Assembly (NCBI GenBank): GCA_002434005.1
Contig: DJJF01000040.1
Coordinates: 18,736-57,517, forward strand
Length of the DNA stretch: 38,782 bases
Source: Candidatus Saccharibacteria bacterium UBA6575
GTDB taxonomy: Bacteria; Patescibacteriota; Saccharimonadia; Saccharimonadales; Saccharimonadaceae
Reading direction: 5' to 3'
Positions 16,252 to 24,203 of the stretch are shown here, piece by piece (the first letter of the stretch is position 1; every line of letters begins with the position of its first letter). Below the pieces are notes generated by a model. That model was not told the origin of the DNA. It ran no database searches and saw nothing but the letters and a program-made list of their open reading frames with translations. The translations under genes and the position numbers were made by a program.

Positions 16252-16719
16252 TTACATTCCCATCAATTCTTTACGGCGCTCAAGATCCATGTATTCGAAT
16301 CCCAGCGTCTCGCTGAAGTCACGCGTTCTTAGTAGGTGGAGCGTTGGGGTGAGCAGCTCAGGCAAATTAGTTTTGTTAAACCATGTTAAGTCATCGCATT
16401 TTTGCGGCTCCATAATCTTGGGCTCGCCTTGCCATTTTTTACACAGAAACACATAGTTCAAATACGGTCGGTCGGCGTTCATCTGAGCTGCCATAATTAT
16501 CTTTAAATCTTCTGGAGCAATGTCAACACCAATTTCTTCTTTCGCTTCGCGAATAATCGCATCAACAATATACTCCTCGTTATCAACATGCCCTGTCGCC
16601 GACATGTCATAGTGGCCGTCCATAAAACCGGTATTAACCCTTCGCTGCAATAATATTTCACCCGCCTCATTCTCAAGCAGTACGAAAACCGCTGAGAAAA
16701 AGTTTGGTTGATGCGCCAT
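16252..16719 (-). CDS. NUDIX hydrolase
   Basis: NUDIX enzymes cleave nucleoside diphosphates linked to another group. The complete Nudix box is visible, from GHVDNEEY to REAKEEIGV, fitting G-x5-E-x7-R-E-U-x-E-E-x-G-U with the metal-binding glutamates in place. I use the ATG at 16719 (155 residues), just after the glyS stop; a TTG at 16728 is possible but would overlap glyS. The strand around LQRRVNTGFMDGHYDMSATG resembles MutT/DHNTP-type or IPP isomerase-like subfamilies, so the substrate is open. Translated with the glyS operon. Confidence 0.9.
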   Translation of the reverse strand: MAHQPNFFSAVFVLLENEAGEILLQRRVNTGFMDGHYDMSATGHVDNEEYIVDAIIREAKEEIGVDIAPEDLKIIMAAQMNADRPYLNYVFLCKKWQGEPKIMEPQKCDDLTWFNKTNLPELLTPTLHLLRTRDFSETLGFEYMDLERRKELMGM

Positions 16720-16720
16720 A

Positions 16721-18091
16721 TTACTCAATCTCTGCTGAGTTTATGCGGTTTTGTTCAGTGGTATCACGATTTCGCACTGTCACTGTGCCATCTTCCAAAG
16801 TTTGGAAGTCAATGACCACACAATATGGTGTACCGATTTCGTCTTGGCGTCGGTAGCGTTTACCGATGTTTCCATTGTCGTCCCACATTACACGGCCAGG
16901 GTTTTCTTTGGCTAATTTCGCGTACACTTCACGAGCTTTCTCTACTAGTTCCGGCTTGTTCTTTAGCAATGGCGATACAGCATACTTAATTGGTGCAAGA
17001 TGTTCAGGCAGCGCCAAGAATACACGCCTTTCACCGTTCTGCTCATCTTCACGATACGCGCTGCAAAGGACCGCCATGAGCGCACGCTCGACGCCGAATG
17101 AAGGTTCGATAACATGCGGAATAAATCGGGTGTTCGTGCCCTTAATCGTGTAGTCCATCTTTTTGCCGGAGTTATCTTCGATGTTTTTCAAATCAAAGTC
17201 AGTACGGTACGCCAGGCCCATAAGCTCTTCACGGCCGATCGGATAGTCAAATTCAAAGTCGACTGTACGCTTGCTGTAATGGGCACGGTCATCGCCTTCT
17301 ACTTCGAGTTCGTGCACACGGCCTTCGGGCAGTCCTAGAGCTTTGAACCATTCTTTACACTGAGAAATCCAATGCTCAAACGATTCTTCCCAGTTGTCGG
17401 GATTGACGAAGTATTCGATTTCCATCTGCTCGAACTCGCGGCTACGGAACACGAAGTCGCGTGGGCTAATCTCGTTACGGAATGCCTTACCCTGCTGCGC
17501 TAATCCGAACGGAAGGTCTGGGTAAAAGCTATCTACAACATTCTTATAATTTGTAAAAATTCCCTGTGCCGTTTCTGGGCGTAGATAGCTAACCTGCGAC
17601 GGGTCGTAAGCAAGTAGTGTGTTGCCTGTTTTTTCATTGGTGTAGTTCTCACCCTTTTCATCTTCAATTGGGGTTGCCACAGCAGAAGGCCCAACGAACG
17701 TTTCGAACATCATGTTGAATTGGCGCGCTTCGCCGAATGTACCTTCTTTACCGCAGGTCGGACATTTGTTTGGATCGTCTAATTTGTCGGCGCGGTGGCG
17801 CGCATTGCAGTTCGAGCATTCTACGAGTGGGTCAGTAAATGTGTCAACGTGCCCACTTGCCTGCCAAACTTTGCGGTTCATGAGTATCGCTGCATCCACA
17901 CCGTACATATCATCGCGTTCGTCTACGAACATCTTCCACCATAAGTTCATGATGTTGCGCTTCAGCTGCACGCCTAAGGGGCCGTAGTCCCACGTTCCAG
18001 ATAGTCCACCATACACTTCACTCCCCTGGTAAATGAATCCACGGCGCTTCGCTAGGCTAACAATATCTTCAAGTTTTAGTTCACTGTCCAT
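16721..18091 (-). CDS. glyS: Glycyl-tRNA synthetase, alpha2 type
   Basis: Charges tRNA-Gly with glycine. The 456-residue class II enzyme is of the single-chain dimeric (archaeal/eukaryotic-like and Gram-positive) type. Seen in order: RRGFIYQGSEVYGG at the N-terminus, YGPLGVQLKRNI (motif 1), a four-cysteine zinc site CSNC...CPTC (about 92-117), motif 2 in FRNEISPRDFVFRSREFEQ, EIEYF, and motif 3 in EPSFGVERALMAVL, then the anticodon-binding domain. An extended -10 TGCTATAAT ends eight bases before the ATG, so it probably makes a leaderless mRNA. It is the first gene of a four-gene operon and divergent from the GC-rich gene at 18239. Confidence 0.97.
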   Translation of the reverse strand: MDSELKLEDIVSLAKRRGFIYQGSEVYGGLSGTWDYGPLGVQLKRNIMNLWWKMFVDERDDMYGVDAAILMNRKVWQASGHVDTFTDPLVECSNCNARHRADKLDDPNKCPTCGKEGTFGEARQFNMMFETFVGPSAVATPIEDEKGENYTNEKTGNTLLAYDPSQVSYLRPETAQGIFTNYKNVVDSFYPDLPFGLAQQGKAFRNEISPRDFVFRSREFEQMEIEYFVNPDNWEESFEHWISQCKEWFKALGLPEGRVHELEVEGDDRAHYSKRTVDFEFDYPIGREELMGLAYRTDFDLKNIEDNSGKKMDYTIKGTNTRFIPHVIEPSFGVERALMAVLCSAYREDEQNGERRVFLALPEHLAPIKYAVSPLLKNKPELVEKAREVYAKLAKENPGRVMWDDNGNIGKRYRRQDEIGTPYCVVIDFQTLEDGTVTVRNRDTTEQNRINSAEIE

Positions 18092-18099
18092 TAGGGGTA

Positions 18100-18107
18100 A
18101 TTATAGC
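18100..18107 (-). promoter_or_regulatory. Extended -10 of glyS, leaderless
   Basis: The minus strand reads TGCTATAAT with TATAAT at 18100-18105, then TACCCCTA and the ATG at 18091. The same arrangement precedes ftsE. Confidence 0.7.
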
Positions 18108-18158
18108 ATGAGGAGCATGCGTCAAACGTATACGTATATTCGTTGTTGAACTAACCAA

Positions 18159-18187
18159 TTGCTAAAATAACGCATTTGTGCTATAAT
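18159..18187 (+). promoter_or_regulatory. Promoter of the first TPR-like GC-rich gene
   Basis: TTGCTA (18159-18164), 17 bases, TGC then TATAAT (18182-18187): both -35 and -10. A roughly 45-base leader with AAAGGGG follows before the ATG at 18239. Confidence 0.75.
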
Positions 18188-18238
18188 ATTAATATTCCAT
18201 GTCTTTTTGACCAACCATCGACCTCAAAGGGGCACATC

Positions 18239-18907
18239 ATGGGAAGTACATCACAGCATGACGACAGAACCACCCGGTCCATGCCGAACGTGGCCGAGAA
18301 CATGTTCAAGAAGGGCAACTTCAGGCAGGCGAAGATCGAATTCGAGCACTTCCTGAGGACTAACCCCAACCACCGCCAAGCGCAAGTGTGGCTCGCAATC
18401 TGCGAGCTTCGGCTCGGTGACCGGCATGCGATCGACTCGATCACCCGCCTCATTGGCCACAGCCTCACGGCTGAGGACAAGCAGCTCATGGTTGAGCACG
18501 AATTCATCTCGATGCTCGTCGACAAGCGCTTCGAGCCAGCCATCGACCTTCTGTTCGCCCAACACCCGACCACTCGGGAGATGGCCAACCTGAGTCGCTT
18601 TAGGGAAATCATCGGTCGCCTCAGGCGAGCCGACGGTGGCCGTGGCATGAAGATCGAGAGCTTGCAGGCGGCCACTCAGTATGCGAAGGCCGTCAAGCTC
18701 TCGCGCTCGTCGGGGCCGCTGTCAGATCAGATCAACATCCTGCTCGCCTACTTCGAGCTCATGATCGAGCTCATGAAGGGCAAGATGCACCGAGATGCGA
18801 GCATCATCGCCAGATCACGAGGCGTGTTGTCGGTCGACCGAGGGCTCCTGGCTTCGCTGCCGGCAGATCGCAGACTGGTCGACTTCAGACCCACCTTCAG
18901 GAGCTGA
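18239..18907 (+). CDS. GC-rich TPR-like helical protein, unknown (1 of 2)
   Basis: A 222-residue soluble helical protein. Residues about 18-60 (AENMFKKGNFRQAKIEFEHF followed by NPNHRQAQVWLA) match the spacing of a tetratricopeptide repeat: small residues at positions 8 and 20, then proline at the helix end. The remaining helices are TPR-like but degenerate. ATG 18239 has AAAGGGG seven bases upstream and lies after a -35/-10 pair that rules out the upstream in-frame ATG at 18176. GC is about 60% with C/G-ending codons against roughly 45% in glyS next door. No family recognised. A 13-base perfect hairpin closes the gene. Confidence 0.65.
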   Translation: MGSTSQHDDRTTRSMPNVAENMFKKGNFRQAKIEFEHFLRTNPNHRQAQVWLAICELRLGDRHAIDSITRLIGHSLTAEDKQLMVEHEFISMLVDKRFEPAIDLLFAQHPTTREMANLSRFREIIGRLRRADGGRGMKIESLQAATQYAKAVKLSRSSGPLSDQINILLAYFELMIELMKGKMHRDASIIARSRGVLSVDRGLLASLPADRRLVDFRPTFRS

Positions 18908-18922
18908 TCGTCAGCAAGAATC

Positions 18923-18966
18923 AAGCCCGTCCCTCACATCTTTCATACGGTGCGAGGGACGGGCTT
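18923..18966 (+). terminator. Hairpin after the first TPR-like gene
   Basis: AAGCCCGTCCCTC (18923-18935) pairs perfectly with GAGGGACGGGCTT (18954-18966), a 13-base stem with an 18-base loop. There is no long U-tract. Confidence 0.7.
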
Positions 18967-18985
18967 CAACCATTTCCGCTCACCC

Positions 18986-19014
18986 TTGTAGTGAGCTTAT
19001 TTTTATGTTAAAAT
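18986..19014 (+). promoter_or_regulatory. Promoter of the second TPR-like gene, with operator-like repeats
   Basis: TTGTAG (18986-18991), 17 bases, TAAAAT (19009-19014). TAGTGAGCTT occurs twice as a direct repeat, at 18989-18998 and 19026-19035, framing the -10. The second copy is part of the palindromic CACTTAGTG (19022-19030). CTTCTC-AGG-GAGAAG then forms a small leader hairpin. Confidence 0.65.
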
Positions 19015-19077
19015 AAACTTACACTTAGTGAGCTTCTCAGGGAGAAGTCGCACCTATCCATCGAAGGGAGGCCTAGC

Positions 19078-19833
19078 ATGGCCGAACGACACCGTGCCAT
19101 TCGGCACAAATACATCAAGAAGCTGATCGCAGCTGGCAAGTACGACGAGGCGCGCAATGCCCTGCTGGGCGCCCGCGATGCCCACCTGGTACTGCTCGAA
19201 ACCGAGAGGTCAAACACCGACAAGGCGGAACTACTCCTCACCCTGGACTACGCACTCCTTGCGGAGTGTGACAGCCTGGATGGTCGTGAGGACGACGCCG
19301 ACATGTGGTTCGACAAGGCGCTTCGGCACTACGCTGATTCGCATGACCCCATGGTTATGCAGCGAATTCTGCGTGTCCGCGGCATGCATCACGCTCGGTG
19401 TGGTCGATTCGAGGATGCAGAAGCAGACCTTGACTCGGTGATTGCGACGCTGCACAGCAAGCAATTCGCCATGGCGAGCATGCTACCAGCCGAACGGATT
19501 GAGCTTGAGTTCGCGTTCACCCAGAGCCGCTTGGCCGAGTGCCGACTGATGCAGCTACCTGGTGACGCGGCGGCAATCGCGTTGGTGCTTGGCATGATGC
19601 CCGTCTTGCGGGTAGGTAGCAAGCGGCGCTACGAGCTGGAGAACCTGATGGTCTGCATCGCAGTCACCAACCAGTTTACTTCGCCGGTGAAGTTCGCTTC
19701 CATGACAGCGCGTGCTGCGTACATCAACGCAGTGTCTGTTCACTGCGCCGATCACGCCTACACGCTCATGGATGCAGTAACGCCTCTCCCTACCGGCAGC
19801 ATCCTCCGCTCAGTCGCTGGACGCTTGGGCTAG
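19078..19833 (+). CDS. GC-rich TPR-like helical protein, unknown (2 of 2)
   Basis: A 251-residue helical protein with a basic N-terminus (MAERHRAIRHKYIKK). Repeat-like pairs are seen: LIAAGKYDEARNALLGARD (about 16-34), DSLDGREDDADMWFDKALRH (about 64-83) and HHARCGRFEDAEADLDSVIA (about 102-121), each with the G-x-x-x-x-A spacing of TPR helices. A strong AAGGGAGG lies six bases before the ATG. GC is about 60%, unlike recO downstream. It follows the other TPR-like gene in the same direction but has its own promoter and terminator. Scaffold or protein-binding role is likely from the fold; partner unknown. Confidence 0.65.
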   Translation: MAERHRAIRHKYIKKLIAAGKYDEARNALLGARDAHLVLLETERSNTDKAELLLTLDYALLAECDSLDGREDDADMWFDKALRHYADSHDPMVMQRILRVRGMHHARCGRFEDAEADLDSVIATLHSKQFAMASMLPAERIELEFAFTQSRLAECRLMQLPGDAAAIALVLGMMPVLRVGSKRRYELENLMVCIAVTNQFTSPVKFASMTARAAYINAVSVHCADHAYTLMDAVTPLPTGSILRSVAGRLG

Positions 19834-19841
19834 CCCGCATC

Positions 19842-19882
19842 GCTCACTAAGTGACCCCGCCATTCATTTGGCGGGGTTTCAC
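19842..19882 (+). terminator. Terminator of the second TPR-like gene
   Basis: CCCCGCC (19855-19861) pairs with GGCGGGG (19870-19876), loop eight bases, then TTT; GTGA/TCAC can extend the stem. GCTCACTAAGTG at 19842-19853 is a 12-base inverted copy of the sequence at 19022-19033 in this gene's leader. Confidence 0.75.
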
Positions 19883-19883
19883 T

Positions 19884-20561
19884 TTACCGGGCGACTACCC
19901 TCTCGGCGGCCCACAAACAATCATTCACTAAATCACCAACTCCACTTACATGTGCCGCCACTTTTGGTGCTTGCGCACTCAAGATGCGAAGTAGCTTTAG
20001 ATGATCGGTCGTAAACATTCCCTTTTCGTGGAATATAAACCCATGTTCTGATTCGACAAAATTGTATGTAGTATCTTCAACTAGCTTCATTCCGTTAATA
20101 TCCGTAGCGAGATTCATGCCGACACCTAATAAAATCGCGAGTTGCAGCCAAAACCATGTTTTCGTTAAGCGTACATCAATAGTGCTGTCGTTCAGTGATG
20201 CGAACGTCTGCTCTAACAGATCGTAAAAAGCTGATTCGTCTACCGTTGCAGCTATCTTATTGATCTGTTTTATGGCTTCATACCCAAACTGAAGACGATC
20301 GTAATCGGTCATGATGAATGAGTAAAATGTCTCCAGCCGCGCTGCAGTCAGAATTCCTAAATCCCCTTTGCCGTTGCCAATCGTCACATCGCAGGTCGCA
20401 AACAATTCAATACCACCCGCTAGTCGGCTTTTTTCTTTGCGCACACCTTTTGCCATAGCACTCATCACACCATTTTCGGGTGTCAGAAAGTTTACGATCC
20501 TATCGGCTTCGCCATAATTAGTTCGTCGTAGCACAATTGCTTTTGTGCGGACAGTTTTCAT
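19884..20561 (-). CDS. recO: RecO, recombination mediator
   Basis: RecO helps load RecA onto SSB-coated DNA and anneals strands in the RecFOR pathway. The 225-residue protein begins TKAIVLRRTNYGEADRIVNF, a standard RecO OB-fold opening, with later VRKEKSRLAGGIELFATCDV. The C-terminal half is helical; the zinc-binding cysteines seen in some RecO proteins are not evident. Its ATG overlaps the receiver-gene stop (ATGA), so it is the third gene of a kinase/receiver/recO unit. The stop lies against the terminator of the convergent GC-rich gene. Confidence 0.88.
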   Translation of the reverse strand: MKTVRTKAIVLRRTNYGEADRIVNFLTPENGVMSAMAKGVRKEKSRLAGGIELFATCDVTIGNGKGDLGILTAARLETFYSFIMTDYDRLQFGYEAIKQINKIAATVDESAFYDLLEQTFASLNDSTIDVRLTKTWFWLQLAILLGVGMNLATDINGMKLVEDTTYNFVESEHGFIFHEKGMFTTDHLKLLRILSAQAPKVAAHVSGVGDLVNDCLWAAERVVAR

Positions 20562-20926
20562 GCCAGCACTCCTCGCACGGCCGCGGTGATGTCGTCCGGG
20601 TGCATCGTAGCCTTATCAAGTATGCGTTTTACTCCATAGCTTTCAACATCCTCCAGCCGTATTTGGTCAGCTAGATTAGTAGCAAGCACGATTGGAATAG
20701 CGGTTAGATCGGCGTGTGTACGCAGTTCGTGTAGTAGCGCCAACGCAGTTGTGCCCGTTAGTAAAACATCAAGCAGTATCGCATGCGGCCGAACGTCATC
20801 AATAATATCGATTGCACCTAAGGCATGTGCGGCATGATATGTTTCGTAACCCCCTCGCCTAAGAATGCGTAAATAATGCTCCGCTAGCCAAGCGTCGTCT
20901 TCAACCACAACAACTCGAGTAGTCAT
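20558..20926 (-). CDS. Single-domain response regulator
   Basis: A 122-residue receiver domain without output domain. Acidic pocket VVVVEDD (Asp10, Asp11), phospho-acceptor Asp53 in HAILLDVLL, the switch Thr in VLATNL and a Lys in the RILDKATM loop are present. The histidine kinase stop overlaps its ATG, and recO overlaps its stop, so the three are tightly coupled. It probably takes phosphate from that kinase and acts by protein contact. Confidence 0.85.
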   Translation of the reverse strand: MTTRVVVVEDDAWLAEHYLRILRRGGYETYHAAHALGAIDIIDDVRPHAILLDVLLTGTTALALLHELRTHADLTAIPIVLATNLADQIRLEDVESYGVKRILDKATMHPDDITAAVRGVLA

Positions 20927-21648
20927 AGCAGTGAAAGTTGCCGGCTAACAGGCAGTTCAACGTAAAACGACGCTCCATCTTGGTGGCGAATCGCGCCAAT
21001 CCGAGCGTTCATAGAACGTGCAAATTCCCCAGCGATATATAAGCCCAAACCACTACTCTGAGGTCGAGCGTAGACTGGCTGGCTGGCCTCCAGAGTATTC
21101 GTAAGTTTACGCCAGTTTGCAAGCGGCATGTGTGGGCCGTGATCGCGCACGCTTATACGCACCGTCGAGCGTTCAGCGAGTAGCTGTGCCTGAAGCTCAA
21201 CCGCGCCATTCACATCGGCATAGTGCAGCGCATTATCGGCAAAATTCAGCAATATCCGGCGCAGTAAGTCACGATTTGCAATCACAGGCGGCAAATTACG
21301 TATTCGACTAACCTTCAAACTACGTCCGTGCGCTTTATAGAGTCCGGCAAGTTCTGTACGCACATCGCGAGCAACATCCATTGGATTCACTGGACTCAGT
21401 TCGAACAGGGTCGATTGTCCTTCTACGCGTGTTAAGTCGCTGGTTAAGCGAAGGGCCTTTTCAGAAATATGCGTCATCTGCCCTAAAATATGCTTTTGTT
21501 CACTTGGCGACACATCACCGCTGGATAATTCCAGTGCTAATTGGCGTAGTAATACCAGTGGTGATTTCAACTCATGCGCTGCCACGCCAATGCTCGTGAC
21601 ACGGTTGATTCCCCTACCCCCATCGCTCATGTTGCCACTTGGGTCCAT
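20923..21648 (-). CDS. Soluble sensor histidine kinase (short)
   Basis: A 241-residue kinase with hardly any input domain. HisKA motif GVAAHELKSPLV with His25, N box LNFADNALHYA with Asn139, G1-like VRDHGPHM and G2 SGLGLYIAGEFA (199-210) are visible. The usual DxGxG G1 motif has lost its second glycine (DHGPH), which may weaken ATP binding. No membrane segment, so it senses something in the cytoplasm or is switched by a partner. An extended -10 TGCTACACT (21656-21661 core) ends seven bases before the ATG; AGGAG lies in that gap. First gene of the unit with the receiver and recO. Confidence 0.85.
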   Translation of the reverse strand: MDPSGNMSDGGRGINRVTSIGVAAHELKSPLVLLRQLALELSSGDVSPSEQKHILGQMTHISEKALRLTSDLTRVEGQSTLFELSPVNPMDVARDVRTELAGLYKAHGRSLKVSRIRNLPPVIANRDLLRRILLNFADNALHYADVNGAVELQAQLLAERSTVRISVRDHGPHMPLANWRKLTNTLEASQPVYARPQSSGLGLYIAGEFARSMNARIGAIRHQDGASFYVELPVSRQLSLL

Positions 21649-21698
21649 TGCTCCTAGTGTAGCAGCATTAGCCTATGAAAGTGCACAGATAAATTGTG

Positions 21699-22358
21699 TT
21701 ATTCAACGAACGTGATTGTCTGTATCAGCGTGTCAAAATCAGGCTTAAATGTATCGGCATCGGTTTGAATAATTGCCGTTTTATCGCGGATCTTATATAT
21801 AACTGCTGCGCCGCGGATATCTTTGGTAAAGTTTCCGTCAAGCCGAGTACCGGTTTGGCCATTCACTTTGGCAGATGAAGTTTTAAGGTCACCTTTTTTT
21901 ACCAGGTTTTCGTAGTCGTTGATTACATCTTCGTAGCTGTCATCAACAATCGCAACATGTAGTGCATAGCGGGAATCTTTTGCATCGACAGATGGAACTG
22001 CACCAGGGCTAAAGAATGCCTCGTAGCCATTGTCCTTCGACGTATCGGTCGAAATATAGACACTCCAAGTCTTCGGGTATTTGAATCCAAGTGTACCGTA
22101 GTCACTTGGGCCAGTGAAGCTCTTAAGCGGCTGCTTATCTCGCTCAATAAAGTCGGCTTCTAACTTATCGCCTAACTTTTTCTCGGCTTCAGCTACCGCA
22201 GTCTCTATCTTAGAGTCGACATTATCTTTCTGATCGATATAGTTCATGTACGCCCAGACAGATAGCCCAGCGAAAGCAATCACAAAAAGCGATAAGCCAA
22301 CAATAGCGAACGTCGACATACGTATGGCGCCGCGTTCATTACGAGTAGGAATATTCAT
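21699..22358 (-). CDS. Membrane-anchored extracytoplasmic protein, PsbP-like fold possible
   Basis: A 219-residue protein with one N-terminal membrane segment (about 16-38), a charged coiled stretch (42-65), and a globular domain outside. The domain has GTLGFKYPKTWSVYI, then a strand-rich part ending TLIQTITFVE, the pattern seen in PsbP/DUF1795-like domains (FxYPxxW opening and DxxxxTFxF end). The match is by pattern only. Its TATAAT (22366-22371) ends seven bases before the ATG, so it should be leaderless. Monocistronic. Confidence 0.6.
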   Translation of the reverse strand: MNIPTRNERGAIRMSTFAIVGLSLFVIAFAGLSVWAYMNYIDQKDNVDSKIETAVAEAEKKLGDKLEADFIERDKQPLKSFTGPSDYGTLGFKYPKTWSVYISTDTSKDNGYEAFFSPGAVPSVDAKDSRYALHVAIVDDSYEDVINDYENLVKKGDLKTSSAKVNGQTGTRLDGNFTKDIRGAAVIYKIRDKTAIIQTDADTFKPDFDTLIQTITFVE

Positions 22359-22397
22359 GGCTTGAATTATACCGTAAGCGTGTTTCGATTGCGAGCA

Positions 22398-22916
22398 TCA
22401 GGCTTTAGTGACCGTTGGATCAACGATATACATGAAATGCGCACCTAATTCGCCTTTCGGTTCATACTGCGTATATTGAAACCCGTAACTAATCACCGTT
22501 AACGGCCGCTTTAACCGCGTTGCCTCATGCTCAATTTTTGCAAACATTCGCTTAATATCGCGCGATTCGCTAAACATATATACTACAGTGGTTTCATCTG
22601 GGAATTTACTCCGGAATAAATCTGCAAGCTTCACCTGAATCCCCTTGTAGCGTCCTGAGGCAATCCGGCTGATCAACACAAGAAGTGGGTTGATTTCGTA
22701 GCCTACTGCACGTGCGCCGTGCTTGGCCGCTTCGCGTAGCACTACACCGTCTCCCGAACCGATATCTACGAGTAGGTCGTTGCTGCTGAGCGGGTATAAG
22801 GATTCAAACGCACGCTGAACCTCTCGGCGTTTACTGGGCACATACGGCGCCCCGAATATCACCACAAATCCAAACATCAGCACCACTACGGCGATGACTG
22901 CGTACAGAAGCGTCAT
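22398..22916 (-). CDS. Membrane-anchored SAM-dependent methyltransferase
   Basis: 172 residues: one N-terminal hydrophobic helix (about 3-24), then a Rossmann methyltransferase core with motif I LVDIGSGDGVVLREA, motif II AVGYEINPLLVLISR, and VVYMFSES in the motif IV place. A membrane helix fused to such a short core resembles the FAM173/ATPSC-KMT lysine methyltransferase group, but the substrate is unknown. Its ATG overlaps the xseB stop (ATGA), so it is translated with xseA/xseB. Confidence 0.8.
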   Translation of the reverse strand: MTLLYAVIAVVVLMFGFVVIFGAPYVPSKRREVQRAFESLYPLSSNDLLVDIGSGDGVVLREAAKHGARAVGYEINPLLVLISRIASGRYKGIQVKLADLFRSKFPDETTVVYMFSESRDIKRMFAKIEHEATRLKRPLTVISYGFQYTQYEPKGELGAHFMYIVDPTVTKA

Positions 22917-23116
22917 GCTTCCTCGAATGATTGTTTGAGTACGGTCACCTTATTTTCCATTTCGGATAGATCGTGTTCGATTTCTTTAGCCAATTTGGAT
23001 GCTGCTTCAAACTTTTCGCTGGCATGCGTGAGTGAAAATTCATCGCTCTCAAACCATGCAGCCATGTCGCGCAGTTCGTTCATCTTTTCTTCGATCGTCT
23101 TATTTTTTGCTGACAC
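22913..23116 (-). CDS. xseB: Exodeoxyribonuclease VII small subunit
   Basis: XseB binds the XseA catalytic subunit in exonuclease VII, which degrades single-stranded DNA. At 67 residues it is the usual size, and it has the expected helical pair with KTIEEKMNELRDM and SLTHASEKFEAASKLAKEIE (the L-x-x-A-x-x-x-F/Y pattern of the family). Its start overlaps the 3' end of xseA by 17 bases and its stop overlaps the methyltransferase gene. Confidence 0.9.
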   Translation of the reverse strand: MSAKNKTIEEKMNELRDMAAWFESDEFSLTHASEKFEAASKLAKEIEHDLSEMENKVTVLKQSFEEA

Positions 23117-24203
23117 TGCGTACCTCCGCTTGAATGATATCTTTCGCTCGCTCTACTTCGATCACACCCCCAATATCGATGTCTCCTCGCACTAATGCGT
23201 AGCCTCTCGCTAAGACAACCGAAGGATCATATTGGCGAAGCAATTTTATTGTTGAAGCAACTTCGTCAGTGAGTACTCGCATACGCTCCGAAATCACAAA
23301 TTCAGCCGTATCAACAAGGTCTTTTACCTCACGCCGGTCATCGTTCAAATGACCCTGATAGGCTGGAATCATGCTGCGAACATACGTGCGTGAGCGCTCA
23401 ATAAGTTCCCTTCTGTCCGGCACAAGAAGCTGCGCAGCATTCGTCGGCGTTGCCGCACGTACATCGGCAACCATGTCAGCAAGCGTCACATCTATTTCGT
23501 GACCCACTCCGACCAATGTTGGAATACGACTGCTGGCGATCGATCTCACAAGTGCTTCGTCATTGAATGCGGCAAGATCATCTGGATCACCACCACCACG
23601 TACGAGCACGATTACTTCTGGTGGCTCGCCCGACTGGTTGAAGTACTCAAGCGCACGAACGATCTGACCCGGCGCATTAACGCCCTGCACAAGTGTATGA
23701 GCCACCTCAACCTGCATGCCACCCCAACGGCCATTCAGAATCTTTATAAAATCCGCATAGCCTGCAGCCTGCGTGCTACTAATTACACCAATACGCCCCG
23801 GAAGCTCTGGAAGTGGCCGCTTTCGCTCGATATCAAATAGCCCTTCGGCTTCAAGCTTGCGCTTCAACAGTTCAAAACCTCGCTTAATACTACCCTCACC
23901 AACAGGTCGGACGGATTGAATGCTTACACTAAAGCCATATTTGTCGCTTAAACGGGGCCTACCCGAAACTGCAACAATCATGCCATCTTCTAAGGGCTGG
24001 CGCACCTGATAGGTTGATCCAAAGAAATCAACTGAGCATCGTTCGTCTTTTAGTTTGAATCTGACCCATTTTTCTTGCCGTACGTTGTAGCCGGATACTT
24101 CGCCGACGATAACAATACTTGGCATCGCAAAGTCAAAGGTCTGGTTGACCAGTCCAACAAAATCAGAGACGCTTAAGCGGATTTCGGCTTTTTCGTTTTC
24201 CAT
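23100..24203 (-). CDS. xseA: Exodeoxyribonuclease VII large subunit
   Basis: Catalytic subunit of exonuclease VII. 367 residues against about 450 in E. coli; shortening is mostly C-terminal, in the coiled coil. Seen: N-terminal LSVSDFVGLVNQTF, OB-fold VGEVSGYNVRQEKWVRFKLKD, then PGRIGVISSTQAAGYADF, VLVRGGGDPDDLAAFNDE and PTLVGVGHEIDVTLAD, the conserved core with catalytic Asp and His. Its ATG lies 41 bases inside the end of the flippase-like gene, preceded by AGGAAA. Operon with xseB and the methyltransferase. Confidence 0.95.
   Translation of the reverse strand: MENEKAEIRLSVSDFVGLVNQTFDFAMPSIVIVGEVSGYNVRQEKWVRFKLKDERCSVDFFGSTYQVRQPLEDGMIVAVSGRPRLSDKYGFSVSIQSVRPVGEGSIKRGFELLKRKLEAEGLFDIERKRPLPELPGRIGVISSTQAAGYADFIKILNGRWGGMQVEVAHTLVQGVNAPGQIVRALEYFNQSGEPPEVIVLVRGGGDPDDLAAFNDEALVRSIASSRIPTLVGVGHEIDVTLADMVADVRAATPTNAAQLLVPDRRELIERSRTYVRSMIPAYQGHLNDDRREVKDLVDTAEFVISERMRVLTDEVASTIKLLRQYDPSVVLARGYALVRGDIDIGGVIEVERAKDIIQAEVRSVSKK

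Noticed and set aside
19022..19853. Transposon ends (12-base inverted repeat around the second TPR-like gene)
   Set aside because: One copy lies in the leader and the other before the terminator, no target duplication or transposase is seen, and one repeat is part of a box shared with another promoter.
14998..19882. Integron cassettes (GC-rich single genes ending in hairpins)
   Set aside because: The genes carry their own promoters, face both directions across the window, and have no attC core sites or integrase nearby.
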